A stretch of 64,000 bases of DNA from Boletus sp. NGJ (lineage: Eukaryota > Basidiomycota > Agaricomycetes > Boletales > Boletaceae). Positions 1 to 11,812 of the stretch are shown one piece after another. The translations under genes and the position numbers were made by a program. Location: positions 19,807 to 83,806 of the forward strand of contig JAGTXK010000115.1 in the NCBI GenBank assembly GCA_019096195.1, given 5' to 3'. The stretch's first letter is position 1. Every line of letters begins with the position of its first letter. The notes below the pieces were generated by a model. The model worked only from the letters and a program-made list of their open reading frames with translations. It had not been told where the DNA came from and did no database searches.

Positions 1-253
1 GGAGCAGTGGTTGCAAGTTGGAAGCACTCTGTCACACTGGACAAAGGTCACGATGTAAATCGCAAACTAGACTAAGCGATCTCACCTTTAAGTTGTTCAT
101 GCGACAATGGTCGCAGCGTGGTTTTCCTCGTCGACCTTTCCACTGTGACTGACGAGCCATATACACCTTCGGATTTGGTATACGTATCGTAAGTTGGGTA
201 TCGTCGTTGAGTTCCTCCGCGGAGTCCAATTCCTCTGGAGAGTTAGACATCAC
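1..253 (-). CDS. Zn2Cys6 fungal transcription factor, N-terminal fragment (runs off window)
   Basis: Start codon at 253; exon 1 is 87-253 and exon 2 begins at 36 and leaves the window. The 50-bp intron 37-86 has a GTGAG donor and a CCAG acceptor. Joined, the exons read CDHCRMNNLKCDRVLPTCNHC, that is Cys-X2-Cys-X6-Cys-X6-Cys-X2-Cys, preceded by a basic KGRRGKPR stretch. This is the Gal4-type binuclear zinc cluster that binds DNA in fungal regulators. Residues 1-30 before it are acidic and probably disordered. The linker, dimerisation and regulatory regions lie outside, so the target genes cannot be judged. The family call is secure; the specific function is unknown. Confidence 0.85.
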
Positions 254-2031
254 TGGCGTTCGAGGGGATTCAGTGGATGGCAGAAAATGCCAGGAGTGCT
301 TGGGACTGAAGCCAGCTGGTATTTACGGAAGACTTTAGATACCCGGGACTAGCGACGGAGAATTATTGGTCCACAGGTAGGACTGGGACGGAGGAGAGCA
401 AACTTACTGAAAGTAGGTGGCGCCTGATAGTGAGAAGCGGATTTTCAGCGGTTTGAAAAAATCAGGTGAGAAAATTCCGCTGCACAGGCTAGGTTGGCAG
501 ATAAATGGTGGGGGAGCGCAACACAAAGCCGTCGGATGGCAGAGCAATCCTGCACCGCAAGCCTGAACGAACCTACTTACGGGCGTGACGTTACTAGTCA
601 CAGCACATTTTTGGTAAAGTAGTTGATCATGAACAAAACCCCCTTTCATGTCTGTACGCCCGTTGATCTAGTAATTAGTTCAACTCTCCAGCAACCAATA
701 GCCAGATACCAAATTTAGTATGTGTAGTTTTATGTAGTAGTCGTAAATTCGGTGCACGAGGCATACATACGTGCCGATTATTAGGAACTCTTTCTTCCAT
801 CGCATGGTGATTGTCTTTCGCGGTTGATACGGGTGACGTCTCTTGTTGTGGTACTGGCAGCTCTCTGGAATCATGGGTGCACGTACAGCCGATGATACTC
901 AGGGTCGTCTCCTGGCCAGGAAACTTGGCGTGCAGGATGTAAGTATGCACTCATAGCCAAGCTGACTTTTATCGTTTATCGATATCCTCGAACCAAATGA
1001 CGGCATTTTTTGACTTGCCACCGCCTAGATACGAACGACATGGTACTACACCCGAACATCGTATCATATGGTGTTCCTTCGTCATGTGTGAACGTATTAC
1101 CCACGTATCTCAGTGTTTCGTGTTTCAGTTAACTAATAACCCCGACCCACTGACAATTAGACAGTCAACCGCTCACAACTTCGAGGCTGCTGTTGCGAGC
1201 ATGTTCTTTCTCAAGGGGATCTTGCCGCTCAGTATCTCTCCGATTCCACTCATTTCAGGCTTGAGCAAGCTTGAGTGTCTGCGGTGTTGTTCAACCTAGT
1301 GGCTCCAAGTTTCTCGATGACGCGAGGAACGGCCACAGAGAACCCTGCTACGAGTAATGTCTCCGAATTGAGTGTCCCTTCTGGTTGCTGTACGTTTCTC
1401 CACTAGCACAGACAATTCGGTAATTATCCCTCACGCACATGATTTCGACCCTCAGGCTGTAGTCTTTCTGGTGGGTCGATGGTGTGCTGCTGGCCCAAAC
1501 ATCGTTGCGCAATCAACTCAGCTTATATCGTCATTCGTCAAACAACTACTCTACTGTACTTTGCAGACAGTGGGGCACAGTTTGCTGTTCTCTCTTGCCT
1601 TGATCATAAGCCAACTCAGAGTTTCAGAAGACAAGATATCATCTAGATCGAATGCTGCTAGCACCTCTTGTACTGTTTGAATAGCCTGCCTGGACAACCA
1701 TAAAATTATACCAGATGAACTTGGATATAATATCGGAAAGTGAGAGCACGCTACTGCGATCTACTTGTGTTGCGTTAGGATCACTTGGAGTCAGCAGCTA
1801 TGCTCCTTGAACTGATTTCGACCAAGGCAAGGCCCGATTCACAAGACGATATTGTTATCCTTTTGGCCGTGACTATCATTTAGTAGACTTCCCTGCGTGT
1901 CATTAGTTAGCCTCGTAGTCGTGTCTGGCGACAAATCATTCCTGGGGGTGCTCTCTACGCTACAGTCGGTGGGATAAATAAGTGAAACTAAACCAACAAG
2001 TCGTACAGCATACAGGGAAAAAGAAGTCTCT
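254..2031. other. Gene-poor stretch
   Basis: About 1.8 kb between the zinc-cluster gene and the 3' end of DBF4. The longest open frames (997-1299 and 1372-1680 on the plus strand, 675-950 on the minus strand) encode low-complexity or unrecognisable peptides with no motif. They lack neighbouring exons with good splice sites that would extend them. I see no tRNA, repeat array or transposon ends. It may hold 5' regulatory DNA for the transcription factor, DBF4 3' UTR, or decayed sequence. Confidence 0.5.
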
Positions 2032-4072
2032 TCAGACATCGGGAACCTCTCCGTCGGTGTCCGCATCATCATCCCACAGGTTTTCCTCTTCACTTCCTCC
2101 AGACACAAGTAATGGCGGAGGACACATTGGATAATCCTCAGAGCACGTCTGTTCCTCATCTCTGGTCAAGTATTGATGCTCTTGCTCCTTGTGCTGTTGT
2201 CGAGTAAGGCGTTGAACACGGTTAAGCACAAAGTCCAATTGAAGGTAATTCGAGTCATCTTTGGCAAACTTGCGATGCTTTCGGTCTCGAACGTGCTGCC
2301 AAATGTTTGAGCATGAACGGAGAAAGACTTACAATAAAGGACTTACGTATTCGAAATCGTCAAATTTCACCCTACAACTTTCACAATAACCCGGCTTACT
2401 GCCTTCGTCGCGCTTAGGTAGTCTTAGGGTATTTGTACTACGACTCTTTCTAAGTAGCGCGTTTGGGCGGTCAGGAATACCATCCGGCGGACCCATGGCG
2501 CCGAGCTGTCGGTTTGAGCTGTCCTTTCCAGTGGCCAAGGTAGACACTCTGCGAGAGGTGACGACTTGCTGTTGGATTCGCCCGCGCAAGTTTGCAGGCA
2601 ATTCAAGAGCTCGAAGAGCTCCACCACCAGCAGACGTGGTGCCTGTTGTCGAAGTGATCCCGACGCTGTTCCCCGAAGCAGCAATATAAGCACTTGTTGA
2701 AGCCAGATACCCAGAAGCGTTAGCCGAAGCCTGAGTGTCCGGGAAATCAGCGTCCAAGTCCATACAATCATCCACCCCTGCGTTTGCGACCTGACGGTGC
2801 AGATTGTTCATTGACACAGAGCGTCGGAGATCGCCTGTTTTGTGAGCAAGGAGTTGTGCCTGAGCTTGCTTCCTCCACCTAAGCTCCCTCGCCGCCTGTT
2901 GCTGTCTCTCAGTTTCTTTATCTTCTTCGGCACGTCGAGTCTTTTGCCAACGAAGTCGTTCCCTTTCATCGAACTCGATGAATGGACCTCGGGAATGTGG
3001 GTGGCAATAGAGAACAGGCCAAGCGCCACGTTCTTTGCCATCGCGCCCTTTGTGGATGGGATATTCGAGGGCGTGTATAGTTGCCAATTCCTGTTTCGCG
3101 TCTTCCACCAAGACAAAACAGCTAGCTTTCGAGAAGTATCGGAAATCGTGACGTTTCTGAGTAGGATCGCGCTCTGTGGTTCCGTGTAGACGTTCCGACG
3201 CAAGCAAGCGAGTGAGATTTCGTTGGTTGTTAGTGACCGTAAACGTTGGTTGGGCTCCTAGTGGTTGCTTGACGGTTGTGGGTGCAGGTATATCACATCG
3301 CTCCAATATACTGTCCAGCTTCACGGTGTTCCAAATCTTCATATCAAATGCTTGAGCTTTCTCGACGAGGTTAAAGTTCTGTGCATTGCTATCCTCGGCG
3401 ATGCTACATGGAGACATCAATAAAACGACAATGCTCCAGCGCCAGTGCACCTCGTCTCACCGTCCTTTAAGCTTTATTGGACTCTTTAGCAATAGAGACC
3501 CCGTGCGCGAGGCCGCCCCGCGCAATTTGTGAGCATTCTCCTTGTTTGAGTGGGCGTCTTCAGCAGTTATTGCTTGATTGGTGATCACATGGGTGATCTC
3601 ATTTGAAAAAAAATCTTCAACACGCTATTGAAACGTGAGTCATCTTCATCGAGACGAAAAGAGAAAGGTTATATAGACATACTGCACCAAGTTGAGTAAC
3701 TCTGGATGCCAGCGAGTTCCTTAGGGCTGCAGTGTCGGGATCGAGTTGGTCGAGATCGAAATAAAACGCCCAAGAAGGGAACGCCCGTGTGTACTTGACG
3801 CGAAACTCGTTCTTGGCTGCTTCACGTGCTTGCCGCTTCTGCTCTTTGTCTTTGCGCTCTTCATCCGGTAGAGTCGTAGCAATTGATTCTGCAAGGGTCG
3901 CCCTGATACGCTTGGTACTTGTCTGACTAGCAGGCGCGTCTCCAGCAGGCTCCGGGGAACGTGGCCGCTTGACAGATGTTGAAGGGGTCCGGGATTTTTG
4001 GGGTGAGTTCCCGATTACTTGCTGGAGGTGCTGGCGGGTACCAAGAGGACGGCGGTTGATAGAAGTGGCCAT
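2032..4072 (-). CDS. DBF4: Dbf4/Dfp1 regulatory subunit of Cdc7 kinase
   Basis: Exons 3683-4072, 3461-3624, 2347-3403, 2032-2295; 624 aa. Dbf4 binds and activates Cdc7 kinase (DDK), which phosphorylates Mcm2-7 to fire replication origins. Three family motifs are visible. Motif N (BRCT-like) runs from about residue 105 (YTRAFPSWAFYFD) to VEDFFSNEITHVITNQ across the first intron. Motif M is near residues 265-335 (CFVLVEDAKQELATI). The C-terminal DBF zinc finger, CX2C then HX5H (YCESCRVKFDDFEY and HVRDRKHRKF), is split by the third intron. The acidic tail ends in GEVPDV. I chose ATG 4072 (MATSINRRPLG) over in-frame 4117 because the longer start adds a hydrophobic run untypical of a nuclear protein. 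Introns are 51-58 bp. Confidence 0.93.
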
Positions 4073-4369
4073 TGATATTGAGAAACGGAGGATCGGTATC
4101 AAACCAAGAAATAACAACCGCCGTGCTGGTATTGACCAACTCTGGGTGTGAACCAGGCGGAGGGGGAGATACTGGTGGTTTGGAGCGCGTGTTTCAATAT
4201 TCCGAGCTCAATTCTCACGCAACACGCCAACGCGCCAGCTGAGACGCGTCGCGTCGCAAAGCTCCCACTGTCAGATGCCGGCAAGACACTCTTTGCAGAT
4301 AGAATCAGACTCATAGATGATGAAATGATGCATAACGTAGCATTGAAATCTGTGCCAAGAATTATACTG

Positions 4370-6475
4370 CTAATTGAGATCCCTGAGTGCGTGTCTATCT
4401 ACACCATCCACAGCAGAGTCGTCTTCATGGAGCGATACACAGAATGGAGCTACCGCTAATGGACCTCTGGTAAAATCGCTCACTGTTATCATGTTTTGTC
4501 TCTTCTCCGGAAAATTACCAAGGGCTGGAAGGTAATTCTGAGGTGGCGAGAGAGGGGTAGATGGTGTGAAAAGGAAGCCACGTTGTATGGAAGAAAGAAG
4601 AGTCGTGATAGGTGTACTGGGGAAACCTAGTTCCTGACAAGACTCTGCAGATCTTAACTGTTTTCCAGCTGGATCAGTAGACTCGGACAGGGTCGCCACG
4701 GGGGGTTCATCCTGAGCCTCCGGATCAGCGGGACCCGGCGTGCAGTGGGGTGACGGAGGCAAGGGTATTTCCGTAGGTGGAACCGATGGGCTGGGTGGCA
4801 GAGGAATAAGCGTTGGGGGTGTCTCCTTCCTCCGCGCCTTGACCAGAGGACGTGTACCCTTCTGCACATTCCATGGGGGACGCCGCTGAGGTGCTATCCG
4901 GCTGGGATTGTTCACTTCACCTTTCACTGATGGTTTGTGAGAACGTTGAGCCGCCGGGCCAGTTGGAGCTGACCCGTTGGCTGGCTTGGTGATTGAGGCC
5001 GATCGAGTACCTTCAGGGGCTTTCCGACCGACAGCCAACTTTCCAGATGCCGTTGCTTCAGCATTTCGGCTGAGATGCTTAGGACGAGGTTGGTCGACAG
5101 TGCTGCCTGCACGATCTGCCGAGTTCGCACTCGCAGTCACTTGTTCACTAGCGTGCCCGTTCACGGGTACAGATGGAAGCGGTATCCTTTTAGCACCATT
5201 CTCGGTCACCTTAAATCGATCGGGAGGTGGGTTGAATTTCATTTGCATAGGCGGAGGACGCTGAGGACCTCCAACTGAAGATGCATTCCGAGCAGGCAGG
5301 AACCGAGCAACACCTGGCGCAGGTTGTTGCACGGCTTGACGGGCAGGCACAGATGTTGGTAAAACACAACGTTGCGCAGCGCCGGAAGATTGCGTGTTGA
5401 TGTGTAAGCTACGAGGTTGAGGGGGGTCACGCTGCATTTGGGATGTGGTCCTTTGCCGAGGAGCACGAATGCCGACTGCGGTCGGGAGGTTGTGGACAGC
5501 TGGCCGTTGCCGTGTGTGATGGGCTGGATCATCTGTGGCTGGGCGAGTGGGAGGTTTTGACAGTGTCGAACTTGCAGGTCGTTGACCCGCCTCCATTACT
5601 TTGTTGTTCGCTCGGCTAGAAGGTCTGCTGGTCTGCTTTTGGCCTGTATTAGACGAGGCACCGGTCTGGATATCCAGGTATTTCTTTACCACGGGGGTAA
5701 GCGGGGCAACGAAGCTGGAAGACATCTCAGTCAGAATGCACATGCGAAACTTCACCAACCCACCTGTCTACCCTTGCGGGCATCAATGTTTTGTAAGCTT
5801 TGAAAACCTCCTTGCTCGCCTTTCGGACGTCTGCACTGGCATCGCGTGCTGTCAACTTGATAAAATCCTCCACAACACGGGCCCGGGTCTCTTTTTCCAA
5901 GTCAGGAGGATTGAAACAGTTAAGACAAGCCAAAATGCCTTCCGCAGCTGTTAAACGAAGAAAGAGAGACTTGTGGTTGGCTAGCTCCGCAAGATAGGGT
6001 AAGAGAGATGGAAGACGAGTGTGCTGAATGAGAGCAAGGATGCACGCCCTAGCACGCGAGGTGAAGACCTTGTTTGTCCGACCGCACAAGGCGAGTAAGG
6101 TTGGAACAAACTGAGATACCAAAGGCTCGAATGACGAGCCCAGCCCGGTGACTAACGCTGCGAGGAACTCGACTGCAGCGCCTGACAGTCTACTGCGTTC
6201 AGAATTCAAAGCATTGTTTAATGGTCTGGACATCAAACGAATGCCAGCAATCATTTCGGAAGGAAAGTCGCAGCCACCATTGTTGCAGAGGCGGGTTAGA
6301 TGCAGAATGCCCTGTGTAATTGTGTCCCACGTGTCCTCGGTTTCATCGAGGGTGACTTTCTTGCGAACTGTATCGATTTCTGCTCTAAGAGTTTCTGGAG
6401 ATTCGCACTAATAGAGAAACGTTAAGGATATTCTTCAAGCCGAAGACGAGCCGCGCTCACCGTCGTTATTGGCAT
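4370..6475 (-). CDS. CLASP N-terminal (TOG) domain microtubule-associated protein
   Basis: Exons 6461-6475, 5764-6407, 4370-5714; 667 aa. The first exon codes only MPITT. Residues about 6-225 form a HEAT-repeat TOG array of the CLASP_N type (RSRLSGAAVEFLAALVTGLG, FVPTLLALCGRTNKVFTSRA, SADVRKASKEVFKAY), which in CLASPs binds tubulin and promotes microtubule rescue. The remaining 440 residues are Pro/Ser/Arg/Lys-rich and look disordered, a usual microtubule-lattice-binding composition. It is much shorter than classical CLASPs, which carry two or three TOG domains, so it may be a single-TOG paralogue. It is divergent from RPS18, with 383 bp between the starts. The start rests on the tiny first exon and is the weakest part of the model. 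Confidence 0.85.
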
Positions 6476-6858
6476 TGAGTTGATAACTGGAATGAATATG
6501 GGAAGAGGAATTGAATGTCGAGTCTCATGTAAGTAGGTTGATCCAAATCCCAACTGGTGTTTGGCGCGTCTCGGACGTGTCGCGCTGCCACTTGACCACG
6601 TGACCGAATACCCGGCAGCGGCCAGGCAATTGAAACTCCGGTCAGACGAGCTCACAGTGCAGAGATCCACTGACGACGTCGGCGACATCCTCAAGACCGG
6701 TTCGACCAAGGTGAGGGCATGTTCGAGACACACAATTTTGGGAGCGGTGTTCTGGCTTCAAAGAGCATCATGACGCGAAGAAGATCAACCTTTCTGCTGG
6801 ATGTATCATGCTCGGCCTGGGTGTGGAACTGATTACCTCTTGCCTAGGCACCTCCATC
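6476..6858. promoter_or_regulatory. Divergent intergenic region, CLASP / RPS18
   Basis: 383 bp between two divergent start codons, so it should carry both promoters. I recognise no TATA box or ribosomal-protein-gene element with confidence. The region holds open frames on both strands but none that continues a neighbouring gene. Confidence 0.45.
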
Positions 6859-7475
6859 ATGTCTCTCGTTGTCCCCGAATCCCACCAGCAATTTCAGGTG
6901 CAAACCCTTTCCCTGGTCCCTGGTACTATGCTCATGTCCCCCGTTAAGCACATTCTGCGTTTATTGAACACCAATGTTGATGGCAAGCGCAAGATTATGT
7001 ATGCCTTGACGGAGATCAAAGGAGTTGGCCGTCGCTATGCGAACCTTGTGTGCAAGAAGGCCGATGTAGATCTCAACAAGCGGTGAGTTCCCTGGAGAAC
7101 CTTGGCTCGGGTCACTCAGCGTCCTGCAGTGCTGGAGAGCTCAACTCGGATGAACTTGAGCGTCTCGTGACCATCATCCAAAACCCCACACAGTTCAAGA
7201 TTCCCACCTGGTTCCTGAACAGACAGAAAGACATCGTCGATGGCAAGAACTATCAGATTTTGTCGAACGCGGTTGACTCGAAGCTGCGAGACGATCTGGA
7301 GCGATTGAAAAAGATTCGGGCACACCGTGGTCTGAGACATTTCTGGGGATTGCGAGTACGTGGACAGCACACAAAAACTACCGGTGAGTAGACGATCGCA
7401 TGATGGGATGATATAACTCATATCATACAAGGTCGTCGCGGGAAGACTGTCGGTGTGTCCAAGAAGCGTGGCTAG
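6859..7475 (+). CDS. RPS18: 40S ribosomal protein S18 (uS13)
   Basis: Exons 6859-6897, 6949-7082, 7130-7383, 7432-7475; 156 aa, close to the 152 of human RPS18. Signature stretches are [56 protein letters not shown] and the basic tail [14 protein letters not shown]. uS13 sits in the head of the small subunit and contacts the P-site tRNA and the B1 intersubunit bridges. All three introns are 47-51 bp and sit inside well-conserved sequence, which confirms them. The N-terminal peptide [13 protein letters not shown] is a few residues longer than in animals. The gene sits between two microtubule +TIP genes. Confidence 0.97.
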
Positions 7476-7597
7476 TTAGACTATTGTGTGTTTGTTTGTT
7501 TTTTCGTAGTGCATGCATTTTATTCCTGCTACTCGGTCACGTGATGAGCATCCATAAGTAAGTTTGATCGGAACTGTCTGTCAAGATCACCACCACC

Positions 7598-10500
7598 ATG
7601 TCCGCTACTCCGGGGAAGCTGAGGATGTCGGGCATCCCAACCCCCGGAAAGACGCCCAGCGGTATACCCACTCCAGGCAGATTTCGTTCCGCGTCCAACG
7701 CCAATGTCCACCCCGCCTCCACCACTGACGACTACGCTTCCCGTGCATTCGCAGAAGCTATCAAGGCCAATGATCCTGCTCAACATCGCGCCAGCCTCAC
7801 CCACAATCCCCCTTCGTCCTCGTCATCTCCCAAGTCTACTTTCTCTGCTCTCCAATCTGGAAGGCGGTCTGTCACCGGTCGCCCCTCCTCGGTCACGTCT
7901 GCTCCCCCAACGCGTGCCAAAACACCAACCGCGCGTCCTACCAGTCGGCAATCTGATGTTTTCCCCCGGAGCGTTAGTCGTGCTGGCCGAACCTTTGAGG
8001 TCGGCGACAGTGTTAGGATCGAATCCCTTGGTTATGAAGGTACTCTGAGGTATGTTGGTGAGATAGAGGGGAAGCCCAGCCTCTGGGCCGGTGTGGAGCT
8101 CGGTGGAGGATTTGCCGGAAAGGGCAAAAATGACGGGTCCGTTAACGGGTGAGTCTCACGCGCCCCAGACAGCGAAATCAAAATGCTGCTTTCGATCCGT
8201 ATTGCATCTCCCCTCACCTGCGGTTCTGCGTCCCTTTATTTGCTAACACTGCCGTACAGAAAACGATATTTCGTGTGTCCTCCAGATTGCGGCGTGTTTG
8301 TGGCTGCCACGAAACTTTCTCCCCCTACCGTAGGTCCAAATTGTCGACCACCATCCGTCACATCCTCTCGCGGTGACCGCGTAACATCATCACTTTCCGG
8401 ACGGGTGACTCCTTCGGTTCCCTTCTCTATCAGCGCCGGACGCGTTACTCCTTCTACTCCATATGGAAGAGTCACACCACATGACAGTAGGACGAATCCA
8501 CTCGGAATGTCTGGTCGCATCACACCAGGTACTACACCAGCTGCGCGCAAGTCCAAGCCTGTCCCCGGTCTCGGAAAGTCTCAGTCCCAAGTTCCATCTA
8601 CCTTGGAGACTCAGATTACTTCAGGCTCCCGAGCTTCTAAATACATCGGTTTAACAGCCAAGCAATTGAATTCGCGCTCAGGTCCCACTCAAACCGAGTA
8701 TTTCCTCAAAGCACCGTCTTCTCCGTCTCGAACATCTTTATATGCAGACTGTGGCGCACGATCATCCGATTCCCCCTTTACTACTCCAAAAGCGGGTGGA
8801 GTGAAAGCTCCCAATTTCCTGAACGGTTCACTTACGCCTGGACTCAAGTCCAGAACTTCTCTCAACACGCCCAGACCCAGGGTACCCAGTGCTGTCGCCA
8901 TGCCGCCGCCTGCAACTCCGGCACGATCAACATCGTTTGGCTCTACTAGCTCTCTCAATGATGACCCCACACGGGATGACCACGTCCAAGGGGATCGCCC
9001 TTCCTCCTCACTGGATCTTACTGTGTCTAGTCTGGCTCTGCAAGACAGAATAAACCGATTGATAGGCAACTCGACTGTTTCTGACCCCAGTGACCTTCGC
9101 CCTGTCTCATCTCCTCCCCAGATTCAGTCTACTTCCGATGCCAACGCCATCGAGGGTTATGAATCTATGATATCCGCTCTCAATACCCGGCTAGAAACGC
9201 TCCAGCAGGAAAGAACATCTTTGCAAGAAATGGTCTCGTCTCTTCGTTCAGACCTTGCACACCGCCAAGCATTGGAGAAGGATCGTGACTCTGCTCTTGC
9301 CACTGTAGCTGAAATAGAAAAGGAGTTGCGCGTCATGGAGCGGAAGTTGAGCGAAAAGGACTCCAAGGCGGAATCTCTCGAGCGTTCGAATGCGCAGACT
9401 GCGGCAGAATTGGAACGTGCCAAAGCGGAAACTGAAGCACGTCTGCATGACGTGCAAGCCAAACTCGACGGCAGCGAGGCGTTGGTCAGAAGTCTTAAAG
9501 AGGCTATTGAAGCCAAAGAAGGCGCAGAGCACGAAAGCAACACTCTTTTGAAGGCTAAGAACGCGGAAATCAGCCATTTGGAGGCGCGGCTCGAGAAGGT
9601 CTCAACCGAACTCGATGTAGAGCGAAAAGAGTTGGGATCACAGATTGATGAACTTCGTCAAGCAGGACAGGTGAGGGACTTTGACTTCCTGATCTCCGTC
9701 TCTAACCCTTCAGCCTGTTAGGAAACGATTGCACTTTACGAAGAACGGCTCAGCGCAGCAGATTCGAGGCGGTATGAACTGGAGGACAAGATCATTGCAC
9801 TCGAAGATCAGGCGAGAAAAGCAGCAACTCCACCTTCACCTGGCCTTGCGGCACAACGCGCTGCCTCGGCTATTGAGATCGACAACGAAACGCTTCGAGA
9901 GCAAGTTCAGCACCTTCAGAGAAAGCTTTCCATGATGGAAGATACTCTCGAGGATGCCCGAGCAGCAGCAGAGAGGGAGGAGACTGCTGTCAGGGAAAGA
10001 ATCAAGCGTTTTAAGGAGAAAGAGGAATCCATGCGAAATGAGTTGACTGAAGGCCGTAAGGCTGTGGAACAAGTTACAAAGGCCGAGGCATTAGCTAAAA
10101 GTCGCATTGAAGAAGTTGAAGAGGCACTGAGAGAGAGTACTCTTGCACTAGAGAATGCAAGAGCTGAAATCGAGGTCCTTCGCACGGATGCCGCGGTATG
10201 TCGGTACCCTTGTCCTCGTCTTACCGCTGATCTCTCAAAGACAGCTGATATCGGCGCCGACAACGTGTCATTGAAAGTTGCTGGGGTGTCCCGTCAAGCC
10301 GCCGTGGAGCGTGCTCGGTTAATGGATGAGATTCGAGACCTGAAGGACGAGCTCGAGCTTTCGCGGTCAGCCTCACGACCCGACACGAAGACGAGTAATA
10401 CAGAGGTCGGTGACACTATTTCAATGTGATTTTGACTTATTTCTCCTTGCAGGATACGCGCTGGCGTTCGATGTTCGAGCATGAACAAGCCGAGGTTCAG

Positions 10501-11604
10501 TCGTTGCGCATGGCTTTGGACGAACGATCGGCAGAACTGGACAGCCTCCGCAAGAAACTAAACCGCGAGATGCCAATGAGCGGTTTGCCTGAACACTCTA
10601 AGTCACCGTCTAGACATGAAGCAGAAGAGATCAAGGGCCTCAAGTACGAAATTTAAAAACAGGCTGTCGTGTGTACTGAAAAAGATTCACAGACACATTG
10701 TTCAGGAACTGCAGATGGAAATACTGGCTGTCACTCAGCGCAACAAGTCGTTAGAAGCTGAAAACAAGCGTCGGATCTCTGATATTGATCAACTGCAGCA
10801 GGTATGTTCCTACCGGTCACTGCCTTGTCTATTTAAACACTTCCTCAGGAGCTCGAAGACAACGTTGAACAGAACCTCTTGAAACAAGAAGCTGCTTTTG
10901 ATGCTGGCAATCATTCTTCGATTCTTTCCTTTGATCTTCAAACGAAGTATGAGGTAAGTTGTGACCTTCGTCGTCATTATTCGTGATCTCATGTATCGTA
11001 GGGTGAACTTGAGCAACTCAGGAAACGACTCGCGGAGGCAGATATGAAGACGGCTCGAGTGACGCATGACGTGAGTACGGTATTGTTGTCAAGTCCACCA
11101 GACCTAAGAAAAGTCTAGCTCAACAAGGAAATTAGTGAGCTTGAGACGCTCGTTGAATCAAAGGTGATTCATGGACTGGTTTTGTGGTTGAACTGTGACT
11201 GACCTCTGTACTACAGATCTACCGCGAAGTGCGTCGACTCAGAGATGTTGGCTAACACTCACTCTAATCTTTAGGATGAGCTGGAGCAGGAAGTTGAACG
11301 GCTGCAAGAGAGGCTTTCTCGATCCAAGAAATCGTCGAGGAGTAGTACGGAACCAGCCGACCTTGGACAACGTCGAGCATCCAGTGCAACGACTGTGACG
11401 AGCAGTGACGATGACTTGCACTCCACCTCGCATGACGACGTGTGTGAGATCTGCGAGCAGCCTGGCCATGATATCTTCACATGCGATCTCCTAAAGGAAG
11501 ACGCACGAGCTAAACCCAGCTCGAGTTCAGCACTGTATTGTGTTGATTGTGAAGGCTGTGGTCACGTTGCCGCTGACTGCCCTCATTCGTTGGATGTTTT
11601 CTAG
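7598..11604 (+). CDS. CLIP-170/Tip1-like CAP-Gly microtubule plus-end protein
   Basis: Eleven exons: 7598-8148, 8260-9670, 9722-10195, 10241-10405, 10453-10643, 10693-10801, 10849-10953, 11002-11070, 11119-11163, 11217-11228, 11275-11604; 1153 aa. Order: two SGIP motifs at residues 11-24; Ser/Pro-rich linker; CAP-Gly at about 128-205 (GYEGTLRYVG, GKNDGSVNGKRYF); a second Ser/Thr-Pro-rich part with repeated GRVTP/GRITP; coiled coil from about 480 to 1040; two CX2CX4HX4C zinc knuckles near the end (CEICEQPGHDIFTC, CVDCEGCGHVAADC). This is the full CLIP-170 layout: CAP-Gly binds EB1/tubulin tails, the rod dimerises, and the knuckles bind dynactin or a partner's CAP-Gly. Exon 10 is a 12-nt microexon (IYRE). 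Intron 10196-10240 is 45 bp with no stop, but skipping it would break the coiled coil with a Cys/Pro stretch. Confidence 0.93.
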
Positions 11605-11812
11605 TCCTCCCTCGCTCATAATATCGTTCTCTTATCTAGGTAGTATATATACTGTCCGAGATACGAGCCACTTTAATTTCTCGCCTTGGTACTTACCATA
11701 CCGTAGAGTTACTGTTTACGTAATACTCCTCTCGGTGAGGTTCTCACGCACTACAGAGTGCAAATTTTGACTCACAAGTCAAGGCAGTGATAACGATCCC
11801 ACAACTGCAGTC

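Noticed and set aside
675-950. Minus-strand open frame of 91 codons upstream of the zinc-cluster gene
   Set aside because: No recognisable domain and no sign of a start context or neighbouring exon.
997-1680. Two plus-strand open frames of about 100 codons (997-1299, 1372-1680)
   Set aside because: No motif, no supportive splice sites linking them, and amino-acid composition typical of random frames.
4073-4117. Upstream in-frame ATG of DBF4 at 4117
   Set aside because: The added 15 residues are hydrophobic and not typical; MATSINRRPLG at 4072 looks like a normal start.
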